Assembly (NCBI RefSeq): GCF_000718165.1
Contig: NZ_JOEY01000003.1
Span: 62,001-126,000, forward strand
Source: Streptomyces fulvoviolaceus
GTDB lineage: Bacteria; Actinomycetota; Actinomycetes; Streptomycetales; Streptomycetaceae
Length of the DNA stretch: 64,000 nt
Direction of reading: 5' to 3'
Part shown: piece after piece, positions 26,959 through 35,845 of the stretch
How positions within the stretch are numbered: position 1 is the stretch's first letter
How the letters are laid out: each line of letters begins with the position of its first letter
Made by a program: the position numbers and the translations under genes
Notes under the pieces: model-generated
What the model saw: only the letters and a program-made list of their open reading frames with translations
Databases searched by the model: none
Told to the model about the DNA's origin: nothing

Positions 26959-28284
26959 GTGATCTCCCGAATCGACCTGCGCGGCGACGCCCTTCCCGAG
27001 GGCCCCGCCCTGCGCGACCTGCTGCCCCGAGCCGACTTCGACGTTCAGGCCGCCCTGGAGAAGGTGCGTCCGATCTGCGAGGCCGTGCATCATCGGGGCG
27101 ACGCGGCGCTGATCGACTTCGCCGAGAAGTTCGACGGGGTGAAGCTGGACCAGGTGCGGGTGCCCGCGGAGGCCCTCACTCGCGCGTTGACGGAACTCGA
27201 CCCCGCCGTGCGCGCCGCCCTGGAGGAGTCCATCCGGCGCGCCCGTCTCGTCCACCGCGAGCAGCGCCGTACGACGCACACCACCCAGGTCGTGCCCGGC
27301 GGTTCGGTCACCGAGAAGTGGGTGCCGGTCGACCGGGTCGGGCTGTACGCGCCCGGCGGGCGGTCCGTCTACCCGTCCTCCGTGATCATGAACGTCGTGC
27401 CCGCGCAGGAGGCCGGCGTCGAGTCGATCGCCCTCGCCTCCCCGGCGCAGGCCGAGTTCGACGGCCTCCCGCACCCGACGATCCTCGCCGCGTGCGCGCT
27501 GCTCGGTGTCGACGAGGTGTACGCCGCCGGTGGCGCGACCGCCGTCGCGATGTTCGCCTACGGCACGGAGTCCTGCCCGCCGGCCAACATGGTCACCGGC
27601 CCCGGCAACATCTGGGTCGCCGCCGCCAAGCGCTACTTCACCGGCAAGATCGGCATCGACGCCGAGGCCGGCCCGACCGAGATCGCGGTCCTGGCGGACG
27701 ACACCGCCGACCCGGTGCACGTCGCCTCCGACCTGATCAGCCAGGCCGAGCACGACCCGCTGGCGGCCGCCGTCCTCGTCACGGACTCCGTGGCGCTCGC
27801 GGACGCGGTCGAGAAGGAGCTGGAGCCGCAGGTCGCGGCCACCAAGCACATCGAGGACCGGATCCGCCCGGCCCTCGCAGGCCGGCAGTCCGCCATCGTG
27901 CTGGTCGACGGCATCGACGAGGGCCTCAGGGTCGTCGACGCGTACGGCGCGGAGCACCTGGAGATCCAGACGGCCGACGCGGCCGCGGTGGCCGACCGGG
28001 TCCGCAACGCGGGCGCGATCTTCATCGGCCCCTGGGCGCCGGTCTCGCTGGGCGACTACGCGGCCGGCTCCAACCACGTCCTGCCAACCGGCGGCTGCGC
28101 CTGCCACTCCTCGGGTCTGTCCGTCCAGTCCTTCCTGCGGGGCATCCACATCGTCGACTACACGGAGGACGCGCTGGCGGACGTGGCGCATCACGTGGTG
28201 ACGCTGGCGGAGGCGGAAGACCTGCCGGCCCACGGGGCGGCGATCAAGGCTCGGTTCGGGTGGAAGGTTCCTGAAGGCAAGTGA
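26959..28284 (+). CDS. hisD: Histidinol dehydrogenase
   Basis: Last two steps of histidine synthesis: NAD-dependent oxidation of L-histidinol to histidine. 441 residues with the family signature region [16 protein letters not shown] and [11 protein letters not shown], and the Zn/catalytic segment SQAEHDP. GTG start at 26959. First gene of an eight-gene operon in which every junction overlaps; the stop overlaps the hisC start by four bases. I see no His-rich leader peptide or attenuator in the 170 bp upstream. Confidence 0.97.
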   Translation: MISRIDLRGDALPEGPALRDLLPRADFDVQAALEKVRPICEAVHHRGDAALIDFAEKFDGVKLDQVRVPAEALTRALTELDPAVRAALEESIRRARLVHREQRRTTHTTQVVPGGSVTEKWVPVDRVGLYAPGGRSVYPSSVIMNVVPAQEAGVESIALASPAQAEFDGLPHPTILAACALLGVDEVYAAGGATAVAMFAYGTESCPPANMVTGPGNIWVAAAKRYFTGKIGIDAEAGPTEIAVLADDTADPVHVASDLISQAEHDPLAAAVLVTDSVALADAVEKELEPQVAATKHIEDRIRPALAGRQSAIVLVDGIDEGLRVVDAYGAEHLEIQTADAAAVADRVRNAGAIFIGPWAPVSLGDYAAGSNHVLPTGGCACHSSGLSVQSFLRGIHIVDYTEDALADVAHHVVTLAEAEDLPAHGAAIKARFGWKVPEGK

Positions 28285-29396
28285 CTGGCATCGACGATCT
28301 CCCCGTACGGGACGAGCTGCGCGGCAAGTCCCCCTATGGCGCGCCCCAGTTGGACGTCCCCGTACGGCTGAACACCAACGAGAACCCCTACCCGCTGCCC
28401 GAGCCGCTGGTCGAGCGCATCGCCGAGAGGGTGCGCGAGGCGGCCCGGAACCTCAACCGCTACCCCGACCGGGACGCCGTAGAACTGCGCACCCAGCTGG
28501 CCAAGTACCTGACGGACACGTCCGGTCACGAGGTCGGCCTGGCCAACGTCTGGGCTGCCAACGGCTCCAACGAGGTCATCCAGCAGCTGCTGCAGACCTT
28601 CGGCGGACCGGGCCGTACGGCGATCGGCTTCGAGCCGTCGTACTCGATGCACGCGCTCATCTCGCGCGGCACGGGCACCGGCTGGATCTCCGGTCCCCGC
28701 AACGAGGACTTCACGATCGACGTCGAGGCCGCCACGCAGGCCGTCGCCGAGAACCGGCCGGACGTCGTCTTCATCACGACCCCCAACAACCCCACGGGCA
28801 ACGCCGTCCCGCGCGAGACGGTCCTCGCGCTGTACGAGGCCGCGCAGGCGGCGAAGCCCTCGATGGTCGTGGTCGACGAGGCCTACATCGAGTTCAGCCA
28901 CGGCGAGTCGCTGCTGCCGCTGCTCGAAGGTCGGCCGAATCTCGTCGTCTCGCGGACCATGTCGAAGGCCTTCGGCGCGGCGGGTCTGCGCCTCGGCTAC
29001 CTCGCCGCGCACCCGGCCGTCGTCGACGCCGTCCAGCTCGTACGGCTGCCGTACCACCTGTCGGCGATCACCCAGGCGACCGCGCTGGCCGCCCTGGAGC
29101 ACACCGACACGCTGCTGAAGTACGTCGAGCAGCTGAAGTCGGAGCGGGACCGGCTGGTCGGCGAGCTGCGGGCGATCGGCTACGAGGTCGTGGAGTCCGA
29201 CGCGAACTTCGTGCAGTTCGGGCGGTTCGACGACGAGGGCGGCTCGCACGCCGCGTGGCAGAAGATCCTCGACCGGGGTGTCCTGGTCAGGGACAACGGG
29301 ATTCCGGGGTGGCTGCGGGTGTCCGCCGGAACTCCCGCCGAAAACGACGCGTTCCTCGACGCGGTACGTGAACTGAAGAAGGAGCAGAGCGCATGA
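28281..29396 (+). CDS. hisC: Histidinol-phosphate aminotransferase
   Basis: PLP-dependent class I/II aminotransferase converting imidazole-acetol phosphate and glutamate to histidinol phosphate. 371 residues. N-terminal [12 protein letters not shown], the PLP-binding region NNPTGN, and [17 protein letters not shown] with the Schiff-base Lys229 are all present. GTG at 28281 overlaps the hisD stop (GTGA), and the stop overlaps the hisB ATG. Confidence 0.97.
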   Translation: MTGIDDLPVRDELRGKSPYGAPQLDVPVRLNTNENPYPLPEPLVERIAERVREAARNLNRYPDRDAVELRTQLAKYLTDTSGHEVGLANVWAANGSNEVIQQLLQTFGGPGRTAIGFEPSYSMHALISRGTGTGWISGPRNEDFTIDVEAATQAVAENRPDVVFITTPNNPTGNAVPRETVLALYEAAQAAKPSMVVVDEAYIEFSHGESLLPLLEGRPNLVVSRTMSKAFGAAGLRLGYLAAHPAVVDAVQLVRLPYHLSAITQATALAALEHTDTLLKYVEQLKSERDRLVGELRAIGYEVVESDANFVQFGRFDDEGGSHAAWQKILDRGVLVRDNGIPGWLRVSAGTPAENDAFLDAVRELKKEQSA

Positions 29397-29986
29397 GCCG
29401 CGTTGGACGCGTGGAACGGGTGACCAAGGAGACCTCGGTCCTCGTCGAGATCGATCTCGACGGCACCGGGAAGACGGACATCTCCACCGGGGTCGGCTTC
29501 TACGACCACATGCTCGACCAGCTCGGCCGCCACGGCCTCTTCGACCTCACCGTCAAGACCGAGGGCGACCTGCACATCGACTCCCACCACACCATCGAGG
29601 ACTCCGCCCTCGCGCTCGGCGCCGCCTTCAAGCAGGCGCTCGGCGACAAGGTGGGGATCTACCGCTTCGGCAACTGCACGGTCCCGCTGGACGAGTCCCT
29701 CGCCCAGGTCACCGTCGACCTCTCCGGCCGCCCGTACCTCGTGCACACCGAGCCCGAGAAGATGGCGCCGATGATCGGCGAGTACGACACGACGATGACC
29801 CGGCACATCCTGGAGTCCTTCGTCGCCCAGGCCCAGATCGCGCTGCACGTGCACGTGCCCTACGGCCGCAACGCGCACCACATCGTGGAGTGCCAGTTCA
29901 AGGCGCTGGCGCGAGCCCTGCGCTACGCCTCCGAGCGCGACCCGCGCGCGGCCGGCATCCTCCCCTCCACGAAGGGCGCGCTGTGA
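29393..29986 (+). CDS. hisB: Imidazoleglycerol-phosphate dehydratase
   Basis: Dehydrates imidazole glycerol phosphate in histidine synthesis. 197 residues, the monofunctional form without a histidinol-phosphatase domain. The metal-binding histidine motifs [24 protein letters not shown] and [16 protein letters not shown] are present; Mn-binding His/Glu clusters are intact. ATG at 29393 overlaps the hisC stop. A separate histidinol-phosphate phosphatase is needed and is not in this window. Confidence 0.97.
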   Translation: MSRVGRVERVTKETSVLVEIDLDGTGKTDISTGVGFYDHMLDQLGRHGLFDLTVKTEGDLHIDSHHTIEDSALALGAAFKQALGDKVGIYRFGNCTVPLDESLAQVTVDLSGRPYLVHTEPEKMAPMIGEYDTTMTRHILESFVAQAQIALHVHVPYGRNAHHIVECQFKALARALRYASERDPRAAGILPSTKGAL

Positions 29987-30147
29987 CCGGCCTCTCCACC
30001 CTGCTGATCTTCGTCGGTCTCTTCCTGGTCGGCGGCATCATCTCGTTCGCCAAGAACCAGATGCCGAAGAGCCTCATCGTGCTGCTCTCGTTCGGCGCCG
30101 CGATGTGTCTCGTCGCGGGCGTCATGAGGCTGGAGGTGTGGAGTTGA
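29983..30147 (+). CDS. Small membrane protein inside the his operon (54 aa)
   Basis: 54 residues with two hydrophobic helices ([18 protein letters not shown] at ~6-23 and [19 protein letters not shown] at ~30-48) separated by KNQMPK. GTG at 29983 overlaps the hisB stop, and its own stop overlaps the hisH TTG start, so it is translated as part of the operon. No family is recognised. Position and perfect coupling argue that it is real, but nothing in histidine chemistry requires a membrane protein. Confidence 0.8.
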   Translation: MTGLSTLLIFVGLFLVGGIISFAKNQMPKSLIVLLSFGAAMCLVAGVMRLEVWS

Positions 30148-30788
30148 GCGCTGCTGCGAAGAAGGTGGTCGTCTTCGACTACGGCTTCGGCAACGTCCGA
30201 TCCGCCGAGCGCGCCCTCGCGCGCACGGGAGCCGACGTCGAGATAACACGTGACTACGACAAGGCCATGAACGCGGACGGCCTGCTGGTGCCGGGCGTCG
30301 GCGCCTTCGCCGCCTGCATGAAGGGCCTGCACGAGGCCCGCGGCGACTGGATCATCGACCGCAGGCTGTCCGGCGGCCGCCCGGTGATGGGTATCTGCGT
30401 CGGCATGCAGATCCTCTTCGCCCGCGGCATCGAGCACGGCGTGGAGACCGAGGGCCTCGACGAGTGGCCCGGCTCGGTCGAGCCGCTCCAGGCCGAGATC
30501 GTGCCCCACATGGGCTGGAACACCGTGGACGTGCCGGCCGGCTCCCAGCTGTTCGCCGGCCTGGACGCGGACGCGCGCTTCTACTTCGTGCACTCCTATG
30601 CCGTCCACGACTGGACTCTGGAGACCGCGAACCCGGCGATGACCCCGCCGCTGGTCACCTGGTCGACGCACGGCAAGCCCTTCGTGGCCGCCGTCGAGAA
30701 CGGCGCCCTGTGGGCCACGCAGTTCCACCCCGAGAAGTCCGGCGACGCCGGAGCGCAGCTGCTGAACAACTGGATCGGAACCCTCTGA
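30144..30788 (+). CDS. hisH: Imidazole glycerol phosphate synthase, glutamine amidotransferase subunit
   Basis: Class I glutaminase subunit that supplies ammonia to HisF. 214 residues with nucleophile Cys85 in MGICVGMQ and the His-Glu pair in QFHPEKSGD. The start TTG at 30144 is chosen because GGAGG (30132-30136) lies seven bases upstream and it overlaps the preceding stop (TTGA); GTG at 30138 would sit on the ribosome-binding site. The stop overlaps the priA start by one base. Confidence 0.95.
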   Translation: MSAAAKKVVVFDYGFGNVRSAERALARTGADVEITRDYDKAMNADGLLVPGVGAFAACMKGLHEARGDWIIDRRLSGGRPVMGICVGMQILFARGIEHGVETEGLDEWPGSVEPLQAEIVPHMGWNTVDVPAGSQLFAGLDADARFYFVHSYAVHDWTLETANPAMTPPLVTWSTHGKPFVAAVENGALWATQFHPEKSGDAGAQLLNNWIGTL

Positions 30789-31516
30789 TGGCTTCGAAGC
30801 TCGAACTCCTGCCCGCAGTGGACGTCCGCGACGGCCAGGCGGTCCGCCTCGTGCACGGCGAGTCCGGCACGGAGACCTCGTACGGCTCCCCGCTGGAGGC
30901 CGCTCTCGCCTGGCAGCGGGCGGGCGCCGAGTGGCTGCACCTGGTCGACCTGGACGCCGCGTTCGGCACCGGCGACAACCGGGCCCTGGTCCGCGAGGTC
31001 ACCGAGGCGATGGACATCAAGGTGGAGCTCTCCGGCGGCATCCGGGACGACGCTTCTCTGGCGGCGGCCCTCGCCACCGGCTGCACCCGGGTGAATCTCG
31101 GCACCGCCGCCCTGGAGACCCCCGAGTGGGTCGCCAAGGTCATCGCCGAGCACGGCGACAAGATCGCGGTGGGTCTGGACGTGCGCGGTACGACCCTGAA
31201 GGGCCGCGGCTGGACCCGCGACGGCGGTGACCTCTACGAGACGCTGGAGCGCCTCAACTCCGAGGGCTGCGCGCGGTATGTCGTCACCGACATCGCCAAG
31301 GACGGCACGCTGCAGGGCCCGAACCTGGAGCTTCTGAAGAACGTCTGCGCGGCGACCGACCGCCCGGTCGTGGCCTCCGGTGGCGTGTCCTCCCTCGACG
31401 ACCTGCGGGCCATCGCCGAACTGGTACCCCTCGGTGTCGAGGGCTCCATCGTCGGGAAGGCCCTGTACGCGAAGGCGTTCACCCTCGAAGAGGCCTTGGA
31501 GGCGGTAGCCAAGTGA
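30788..31516 (+). CDS. priA: Phosphoribosyl isomerase A, bifunctional HisA/TrpF
   Basis: 242-residue TIM barrel. In Streptomyces, PriA isomerises both ProFAR (histidine pathway) and phosphoribosylanthranilate (tryptophan pathway). Asp12 (AVDVRDG) and Asp131 (GLDVRG) match catalytic Asp11 and Asp130 of S. coelicolor PriA, and Arg20 in [10 protein letters not shown] matches the substrate-switching arginine. The trp genes in this window include no trpF, which fits dual use. ATG at 30788 overlaps the hisH stop. Confidence 0.95.
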   Translation: MASKLELLPAVDVRDGQAVRLVHGESGTETSYGSPLEAALAWQRAGAEWLHLVDLDAAFGTGDNRALVREVTEAMDIKVELSGGIRDDASLAAALATGCTRVNLGTAALETPEWVAKVIAEHGDKIAVGLDVRGTTLKGRGWTRDGGDLYETLERLNSEGCARYVVTDIAKDGTLQGPNLELLKNVCAATDRPVVASGGVSSLDDLRAIAELVPLGVEGSIVGKALYAKAFTLEEALEAVAK

Positions 31517-31911
31517 GCGATCTGCGACGCGTCTCGACCGGCGCGCCCTGGGAGGAGACCTTCGGGTACTCCCGTGCGGTGGAACTGCCCAACGGCCTGG
31601 TGCTGGTCTCCGGCTGCACGTCGATAGTGGACGGCGAGATCGCCGGAGGCGGCCCGTACGAGCAGACGATCAACTCCTTCAACGTCGCGTTCGCGGCGCT
31701 GGAGCAGCTGGGGCTCGGGCGGGACGACGTCGTGCGGACGCGCATGTACATCACCCACGCCCGGGACGTGGACGACGTCGGACGCGCTCACAAGGAGCTG
31801 TTCGACGCCGTCCGGCCCGCCGCATCCATGATCATCGTCTCCGGCCTCGTGGACCCCAGCCTGGTCGTCGAGGTCGAGGTGGAGGCGTTCCGAGGAGACA
31901 GCGCAGCATGA
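31513..31911 (+). CDS. RidA/YjgF-family protein in the his operon, catalytic Arg apparently missing
   Basis: 132 residues with the RidA (Rid/YER057c/UK114) fold: [26 protein letters not shown]..., [26 protein letters not shown], and the C-terminal VVEVEVEAF. In E. coli RidA the enamine/imine deaminase uses Arg105 in the PARS segment; here the aligned segment reads PAAS, so that Arg is Ala. GTG at 31513 overlaps the priA stop and the stop overlaps hisF. It may be a non-deaminating Rid subfamily member with another ligand. Confidence 0.9.
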   Translation: MSDLRRVSTGAPWEETFGYSRAVELPNGLVLVSGCTSIVDGEIAGGGPYEQTINSFNVAFAALEQLGLGRDDVVRTRMYITHARDVDDVGRAHKELFDAVRPAASMIIVSGLVDPSLVVEVEVEAFRGDSAA

Positions 31912-32663
31912 CCCTTGCCGTACGAGTCATCCCCTGCCTGGACGTGGACAACGGCCGGGTCGTCAAGGGCGTCAACTTCCAGAACCTGCGCGACGCGGGC
32001 GACCCCGTCGAGATGGCCAAGGTGTACGACGCCGAGGGCGCCGACGAGTTGACGTTCCTGGACATCACCGCGTCGTCCGGCAACCGTGAGACGACGTACG
32101 ACGTGGTGCGCCGCACCGCCGAGCAGGTGTTCATCCCGCTCACCGTCGGCGGCGGCGTCCGTACGGCCGAGGACGTGGACAAGCTGCTGCGGGCGGGTGC
32201 GGACAAGGTCGGTGTGAACACCGCCGCGATCGCCCGTCCGGACCTGATCCGCGAGATCGCCGAGCGGTTCGGGCGGCAGGTGCTCGTCCTGTCCGTGGAC
32301 GCGCGCCGCACCGAGTCGGGCTCCTTCGAGGTGACGACGCACGGCGGCCGCAAGGGCACCGGCATCGACGCCGTCGAGTGGGCGCACCGGGCCGCCGAGC
32401 TGGGCGCGGGCGAGATCCTGCTCAACTCGATGGACGCGGACGGCACGAAGGACGGCTACGACCTGGAGATGATCGAGGCGGTCCGCAAGCACGTCACCGT
32501 GCCGCTGATCGCCTCCGGCGGCGCGGGCAAGCTGGCCGACTTCCCGCCGGCGGTCGGGGCGGGGGCGGATGCGGTGCTGGCGGCTTCCGTCTTCCACTTC
32601 GGTGACCTGCGGATCGGTGAGGTCAAGGACGCGTTGCGGGAGGCGGGGCATCCCGTCAGGTGA
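31908..32663 (+). CDS. hisF: Imidazole glycerol phosphate synthase, cyclase subunit
   Basis: 251-residue TIM barrel that uses ammonia from HisH to close the imidazole ring and release AICAR. Catalytic Asp12 ([12 protein letters not shown]) and the Asp in LSVDARR match the known pair Asp11/Asp130. ATG at 31908 overlaps the RidA-like stop. Last gene of the operon; a strong hairpin follows 17 bp after the stop. hisI lies apart, 2.8 kb downstream. Confidence 0.97.
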   Translation: MTLAVRVIPCLDVDNGRVVKGVNFQNLRDAGDPVEMAKVYDAEGADELTFLDITASSGNRETTYDVVRRTAEQVFIPLTVGGGVRTAEDVDKLLRAGADKVGVNTAAIARPDLIREIAERFGRQVLVLSVDARRTESGSFEVTTHGGRKGTGIDAVEWAHRAAELGAGEILLNSMDADGTKDGYDLEMIEAVRKHVTVPLIASGGAGKLADFPPAVGAGADAVLAASVFHFGDLRIGEVKDALREAGHPVR

Positions 32664-32680
32664 CGCTCTGGAGCGTTGAG

Positions 32681-32714
32681 GTAAGCCCCGGCCACCAGGG
32701 TGGTCGGGGCTTAC
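32681..32714 (+). terminator. Terminator hairpin of the his operon
   Basis: GTAAGCCCCGGCCAC (32681-32695) pairs with GTGGTCGGGGCTTAC (32700-32714) with one G-U pair, a 15-bp stem with a short loop. It closes the hisD-hisF operon and insulates the regulator gene behind it. No U-tract. Confidence 0.85.
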
Positions 32715-32736
32715 CTGTGGGCAGACGCGAAATGGA

Positions 32737-32762
32737 AGTTGCGCAAAATCTATTGCGCAACT
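32737..32762. promoter_or_regulatory. Perfect 10+10 inverted-repeat operator upstream of ArsR-type regulator
   Basis: AGTTGCGCAA (32737-32746) and TTGCGCAACT (32753-32762) flank the six-base spacer AATCTA. The dyad sits 27-52 bp upstream of the regulator's ATG, in an AT-rich patch, as expected for autoregulation by a winged-helix dimer. The MFS exporter behind the regulator would be under the same control. Confidence 0.8.
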
Positions 32763-32788
32763 TTTCTTTCGTATCTAGGGTTGGGGGC

Positions 32789-33379
32789 ATGGCAAGCAAG
32801 GAGAGGGACCGCCGGATCACGGACGTGGGCACGCTGAAGGCGCTTGCGCATCCGCTGCGGATGAGGCTCTGCCGGAATCTGACGCTGATGCAGGTCGCCA
32901 CCGCCTCACAGTTGGCCGAACAGGTCGACGAGGCCGTCTCGCTGGTCAGTTACCACCTGCGCAAACTCGCCGAGCACGGGCTCATCGAGGAGGCCGAGCC
33001 GCAGAGCGCGGACGGCCGGGAGCGGTGGTGGCAGCCCGCCTCGGACGGGGTCAGCATCCACCAGGAGGACTTCCGCGACGCCCCCGAGAAGGCGGCGGCG
33101 CACACCGCCGCCAGCAGGCTCTTCGCCGAGCAGCGCATGGACATGTACCGGCGCTGGCTCGACGAGCGCGCCCACTGGAGCCCCGAGTGGAACCGGACGG
33201 CCGAGTCCACCGAGTCCGCGCTGCGCCTCACGGCGGACGAGCTGGCCGAGCTGAACAAGGACATGCTCGCGCTCCTGCACAGGTACGACGAGCAAGGCCG
33301 GGCCGCCGATGCCGCGGGCGACACCGAGGGCCGCGAGAACGTCGCGGTGCACACGTACGCCTTCCCGTTCCGCGTCTGA
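32789..33379 (+). CDS. ArsR-type winged-helix transcriptional regulator
   Basis: 196 residues. The N-terminal ~95 residues form a winged helix-turn-helix (TLKALAHPLRMRLCRNLTL, ATASQLAEQVDEAVSLVSYHLRKLAEHGLI, then the wing PQSADGRERWWQP). The remaining ~100 residues are a charged helical domain, without the metal-binding cysteines of classical ArsR. ATG at 32789 is chosen over upstream in-frame starts because the family begins near ITDVGTLKALAHP and an operator occupies the upstream DNA. It likely represses itself and the MFS exporter 32 bp downstream. Confidence 0.9.
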   Translation: MASKERDRRITDVGTLKALAHPLRMRLCRNLTLMQVATASQLAEQVDEAVSLVSYHLRKLAEHGLIEEAEPQSADGRERWWQPASDGVSIHQEDFRDAPEKAAAHTAASRLFAEQRMDMYRRWLDERAHWSPEWNRTAESTESALRLTADELAELNKDMLALLHRYDEQGRAADAAGDTEGRENVAVHTYAFPFRV

Positions 33380-33399
33380 GACGTCTGAGACGTCTGAGA
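33373..33399 (+). repeat. Three tandem copies of CGTCTGAGA over the regulator's stop codon
   Basis: The nine-base unit CGTCTGAGA is repeated exactly three times. The first copy carries the regulator's TGA; because the unit is nine bases long, copies two and three supply further in-frame TGA codons. It fills most of the gap before the MFS start at 33412. Confidence 0.85.
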
Positions 33400-33411
33400 G
33401 GACACCTTTCA

Positions 33412-34662
33412 GTGACCACCACGCTCATAGCCCCGGCCGAAGTCGTCGACAGACCCGCCCACCGCGACGGCAACGTCCTGCGCTGGCTCGCCGCCTACAC
33501 CTCCTCGATGATCGGCGACAGCGTCTACTACATCGCCCTGTCCTGGGCGGCCGTACAGGCAGGTTCGCCCTCGCAGGCCGGTGTGGTCATGGCGGTGAGC
33601 GCCCTGCCGCGGGCGCTGCTGATGCTGGGCGGGGGAGTGATCGCCGACCGGCTCGGGCCGCGCAGGGTGGTCATCGGCAGTGACGCGGTCCGCTGCGCGG
33701 CCGTGCTGGCGGTGGCGGGTCTGCTGTTCTTCACCAGCCCGGGCCTGTGGCCCCTGGCCGCGCTCGCCCTCGTCTTCGGCACCGTCGACGCGGTGTTCAT
33801 GCCGGCCGTGGGCGCCCTCCCCGCGCGCATGACGAGTCGCGGGCAGCTCGCGCGCGTGCAGGGCATGCGGGGTCTCGGGATCCGCTTCGCGAGCGTCGTG
33901 GGCGGGCCGCTGGGCGGGCTCGCGGTGGCGGTCGGCGGTGCGGCGGCCGCGTTCGGGCTCGCCGGGCTGCTGATCGCCGTGTCCGTGCCGCTGCTGGTCT
34001 CCGTACGGATGCGGGAGCTGCCCGCCGACGACAAGGCGGCCTCCGGTGGCAGCACCGCCTGGCGCGACCTGGTGGGTGGCCTGCGCTACATCCGCCGCCA
34101 CCGCGTGCTCGCCCCACTGATGGTGGCCATCGCGCTCGGCGACCTCGGCTTCGTCGGCCCGCTCAACGTCGGCCTCACCCTGCTCGCCGACGAGCGCGGC
34201 TGGGGCGCCTCCGGGATGGGCTGGGTGCTCTCCGGGTTCGGGGTCGGCGCCGGTGCCGCCGCCCTGCTGCTGACCGTGCGCGGGCGTCTGCCGCACGCCG
34301 GGCAGGTGGCGGCGTACGCCATCCTCGCCGGGTCGGTCGCGATCGGCTCCCTCGCCTACGCCCCCGGCGTCGTCGCGGCCGTCGGGATCGCCTTGCTGAT
34401 CGGGCTGCTCGCCGGGCTCAGCGGAGCCATGTGCGGGGCCCTGCTGCAGACCCAGGCAGATCCCGCCTGCCTGGGCCGCGTGACCGCCGTGTCCGGCCTG
34501 GTCAGCCTGGGGTTCGCCCCGCTGAGCATGCCGCTGTCGGCCGCCGCCATCGGGGTGTGGGGCACCGGCCCGGTCTTCGTCGGCAGTGCGGTGGTCTGCG
34601 GGCTCGGCGGGGTCGTCGCCCTGTGTGTGAAGGACCTGCGCCGCGCCGAGCTCCCCAAGTGA
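33412..34662 (+). CDS. MFS transporter (drug-efflux type)
   Basis: 416 residues with 12 predicted membrane segments. The MFS motif A region lies between helices 2 and 3 (GGGVIADRLGPRRVVI). The central loop (MRELPADDKAASGG) and the DLVGGLRYIRRHRVL segment are typical of the actinobacterial MFS_3-type exporters. GTG at 33412 starts MTTTLIAPAEVV. Behind an ArsR-type regulator with an operator, it is probably an inducible efflux pump; the substrate is unknown. Convergent with the next gene, stops five bases apart. Confidence 0.9.
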   Translation: MTTTLIAPAEVVDRPAHRDGNVLRWLAAYTSSMIGDSVYYIALSWAAVQAGSPSQAGVVMAVSALPRALLMLGGGVIADRLGPRRVVIGSDAVRCAAVLAVAGLLFFTSPGLWPLAALALVFGTVDAVFMPAVGALPARMTSRGQLARVQGMRGLGIRFASVVGGPLGGLAVAVGGAAAAFGLAGLLIAVSVPLLVSVRMRELPADDKAASGGSTAWRDLVGGLRYIRRHRVLAPLMVAIALGDLGFVGPLNVGLTLLADERGWGASGMGWVLSGFGVGAGAAALLLTVRGRLPHAGQVAAYAILAGSVAIGSLAYAPGVVAAVGIALLIGLLAGLSGAMCGALLQTQADPACLGRVTAVSGLVSLGFAPLSMPLSAAAIGVWGTGPVFVGSAVVCGLGGVVALCVKDLRRAELPK

Positions 34663-34666
34663 CCTC

Positions 34667-35302
34667 TCAGATGCCCAGCTCCTTCGCCTCGTGCAGCTTG
34701 GCGATCGTGTCCTTGTCGCCGTCCAGCTCGACCTCGGCCGCGTTCTGGCGGCCGTACAAGAAGAGCAGCAGCTCCGAGGGCTCGCCGGTCGCCGTCACGA
34801 CCGGTGCGCCGCGGTGGGCGACCGCCGTCTGGCCGTCCGGGCGGCGCAGCACCAGGCCCGTGGGGACGCCCCGGCCCATCAGGCGCGCGGTGCGCTCCAG
34901 ACGGGACCAGAGGGCGTCCTGGAACACCGGGTCGAGCTCGCGGGGCGTCCAGTCTGGGCGGGCCCGGCGGACGTCCTCCGTGTGGACGTAGAACTCGATG
35001 GTGTTCGACATCTCGTCGACCTGCTTGAGCTGGAACGGTGAGAAGCGCGGCGGGCCGGTACGGATCAGCTGGATCAGCTCCTCGTACGGCTTCGCGGCGA
35101 ACTCGGCCATCACCCGTTCCAGCCGGGGTGCGAGCTGCTTGATCAGCAGGCCACCGGCGGCGTCGGGGCGGCGCTCGCGCACCACCACGTGCGCGGCGAG
35201 GTCGCGGGTGAGCCAGCCCTCGCAGAGGGTGGGGGCCTCCGGGCCCTCGGCCTCCAACAGGTCGGCGAGCAGAAGTCGTTCACGCTTGGCGAAAGTCGAC
35301 AT
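34667..35302 (-). CDS. TIGR03085-family metal-binding protein (DinB/maleylpyruvate-isomerase-like fold)
   Basis: 211 residues beginning [35 protein letters not shown], a pattern typical of the actinobacterial TIGR03085 family, which is related to the DinB/mycothiol-dependent maleylpyruvate isomerase fold. A His in [10 protein letters not shown] and one in EFYVHTEDV are candidate metal ligands. ATG at 35302. Some members of this superfamily use mycothiol or bacillithiol; this protein's reaction is unknown. Confidence 0.85.
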   Translation of the reverse strand: MSTFAKRERLLLADLLEAEGPEAPTLCEGWLTRDLAAHVVVRERRPDAAGGLLIKQLAPRLERVMAEFAAKPYEELIQLIRTGPPRFSPFQLKQVDEMSNTIEFYVHTEDVRRARPDWTPRELDPVFQDALWSRLERTARLMGRGVPTGLVLRRPDGQTAVAHRGAPVVTATGEPSELLLFLYGRQNAAEVELDGDKDTIAKLHEAKELGI

Positions 35303-35441
35303 GCAGTCAGCCTACGTCTGCCCGAAGGGTCCGCCCACCCGTCGCCCGACCACCACCCCTCACCGAGGCGCTTCGCGCCGCCCTTTTCCAATCAGTGGAC
35401 ACCACGCCGGGCTTGTCAGTGGCGCGCGGCACAATGGCCAC

Positions 35442-35834
35442 ATGACCAGCACGCCCCCGCCCAGCAGCCTCGACCCGGAGATCGCCGCGCGCCTCAAGCG
35501 CAGCGCAGACGGGCTCGTCCCCGCGATCGCCCAGCAGTACGACACCGGTGAGGTGCTCATGCTCGGCTGGATGGACGACGAGGCGCTGCACCGCACGCTG
35601 ACGACCGGCCGCTGCACCTACTGGTCGCGCAGCCGCGGGGAGTACTGGGTCAAGGGCGACACCTCCGGCCACTTCCAGTGGGTCAAGTCGGTCGCGCTCG
35701 ACTGCGACGCCGACACCGTGCTCGTCAAGGTCGACCAGGTCGGCGCCGCCTGCCACACCGGCGCGCGCACCTGTTTCGACGAGGACGTGCTGCTCAAGGA
35801 CGCCGATTCCGGCGTACCCGGCTCGGATCAGTAA
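35442..35834 (+). CDS. hisI: Phosphoribosyl-AMP cyclohydrolase
   Basis: 130 residues, the monofunctional cyclohydrolase of histidine synthesis (no PRA-PH pyrophosphatase domain). Zn- and Mg-binding motifs are intact: [51 protein letters not shown], with the DxDxD and paired cysteines. ATG at 35442. It ends 11 bp before trpE, so the two should be co-transcribed, linking the his and trp pathways. Confidence 0.96.
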   Translation: MTSTPPPSSLDPEIAARLKRSADGLVPAIAQQYDTGEVLMLGWMDDEALHRTLTTGRCTYWSRSRGEYWVKGDTSGHFQWVKSVALDCDADTVLVKVDQVGAACHTGARTCFDEDVLLKDADSGVPGSDQ

Positions 35835-35845
35835 GGTCAGCCGCC

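Noticed and set aside
35303..35441. Trp leader peptide/attenuator before hisI-trpE
   Set aside because: No short frame with consecutive Trp codons and no terminator/antiterminator pair seen here or upstream of trpC.
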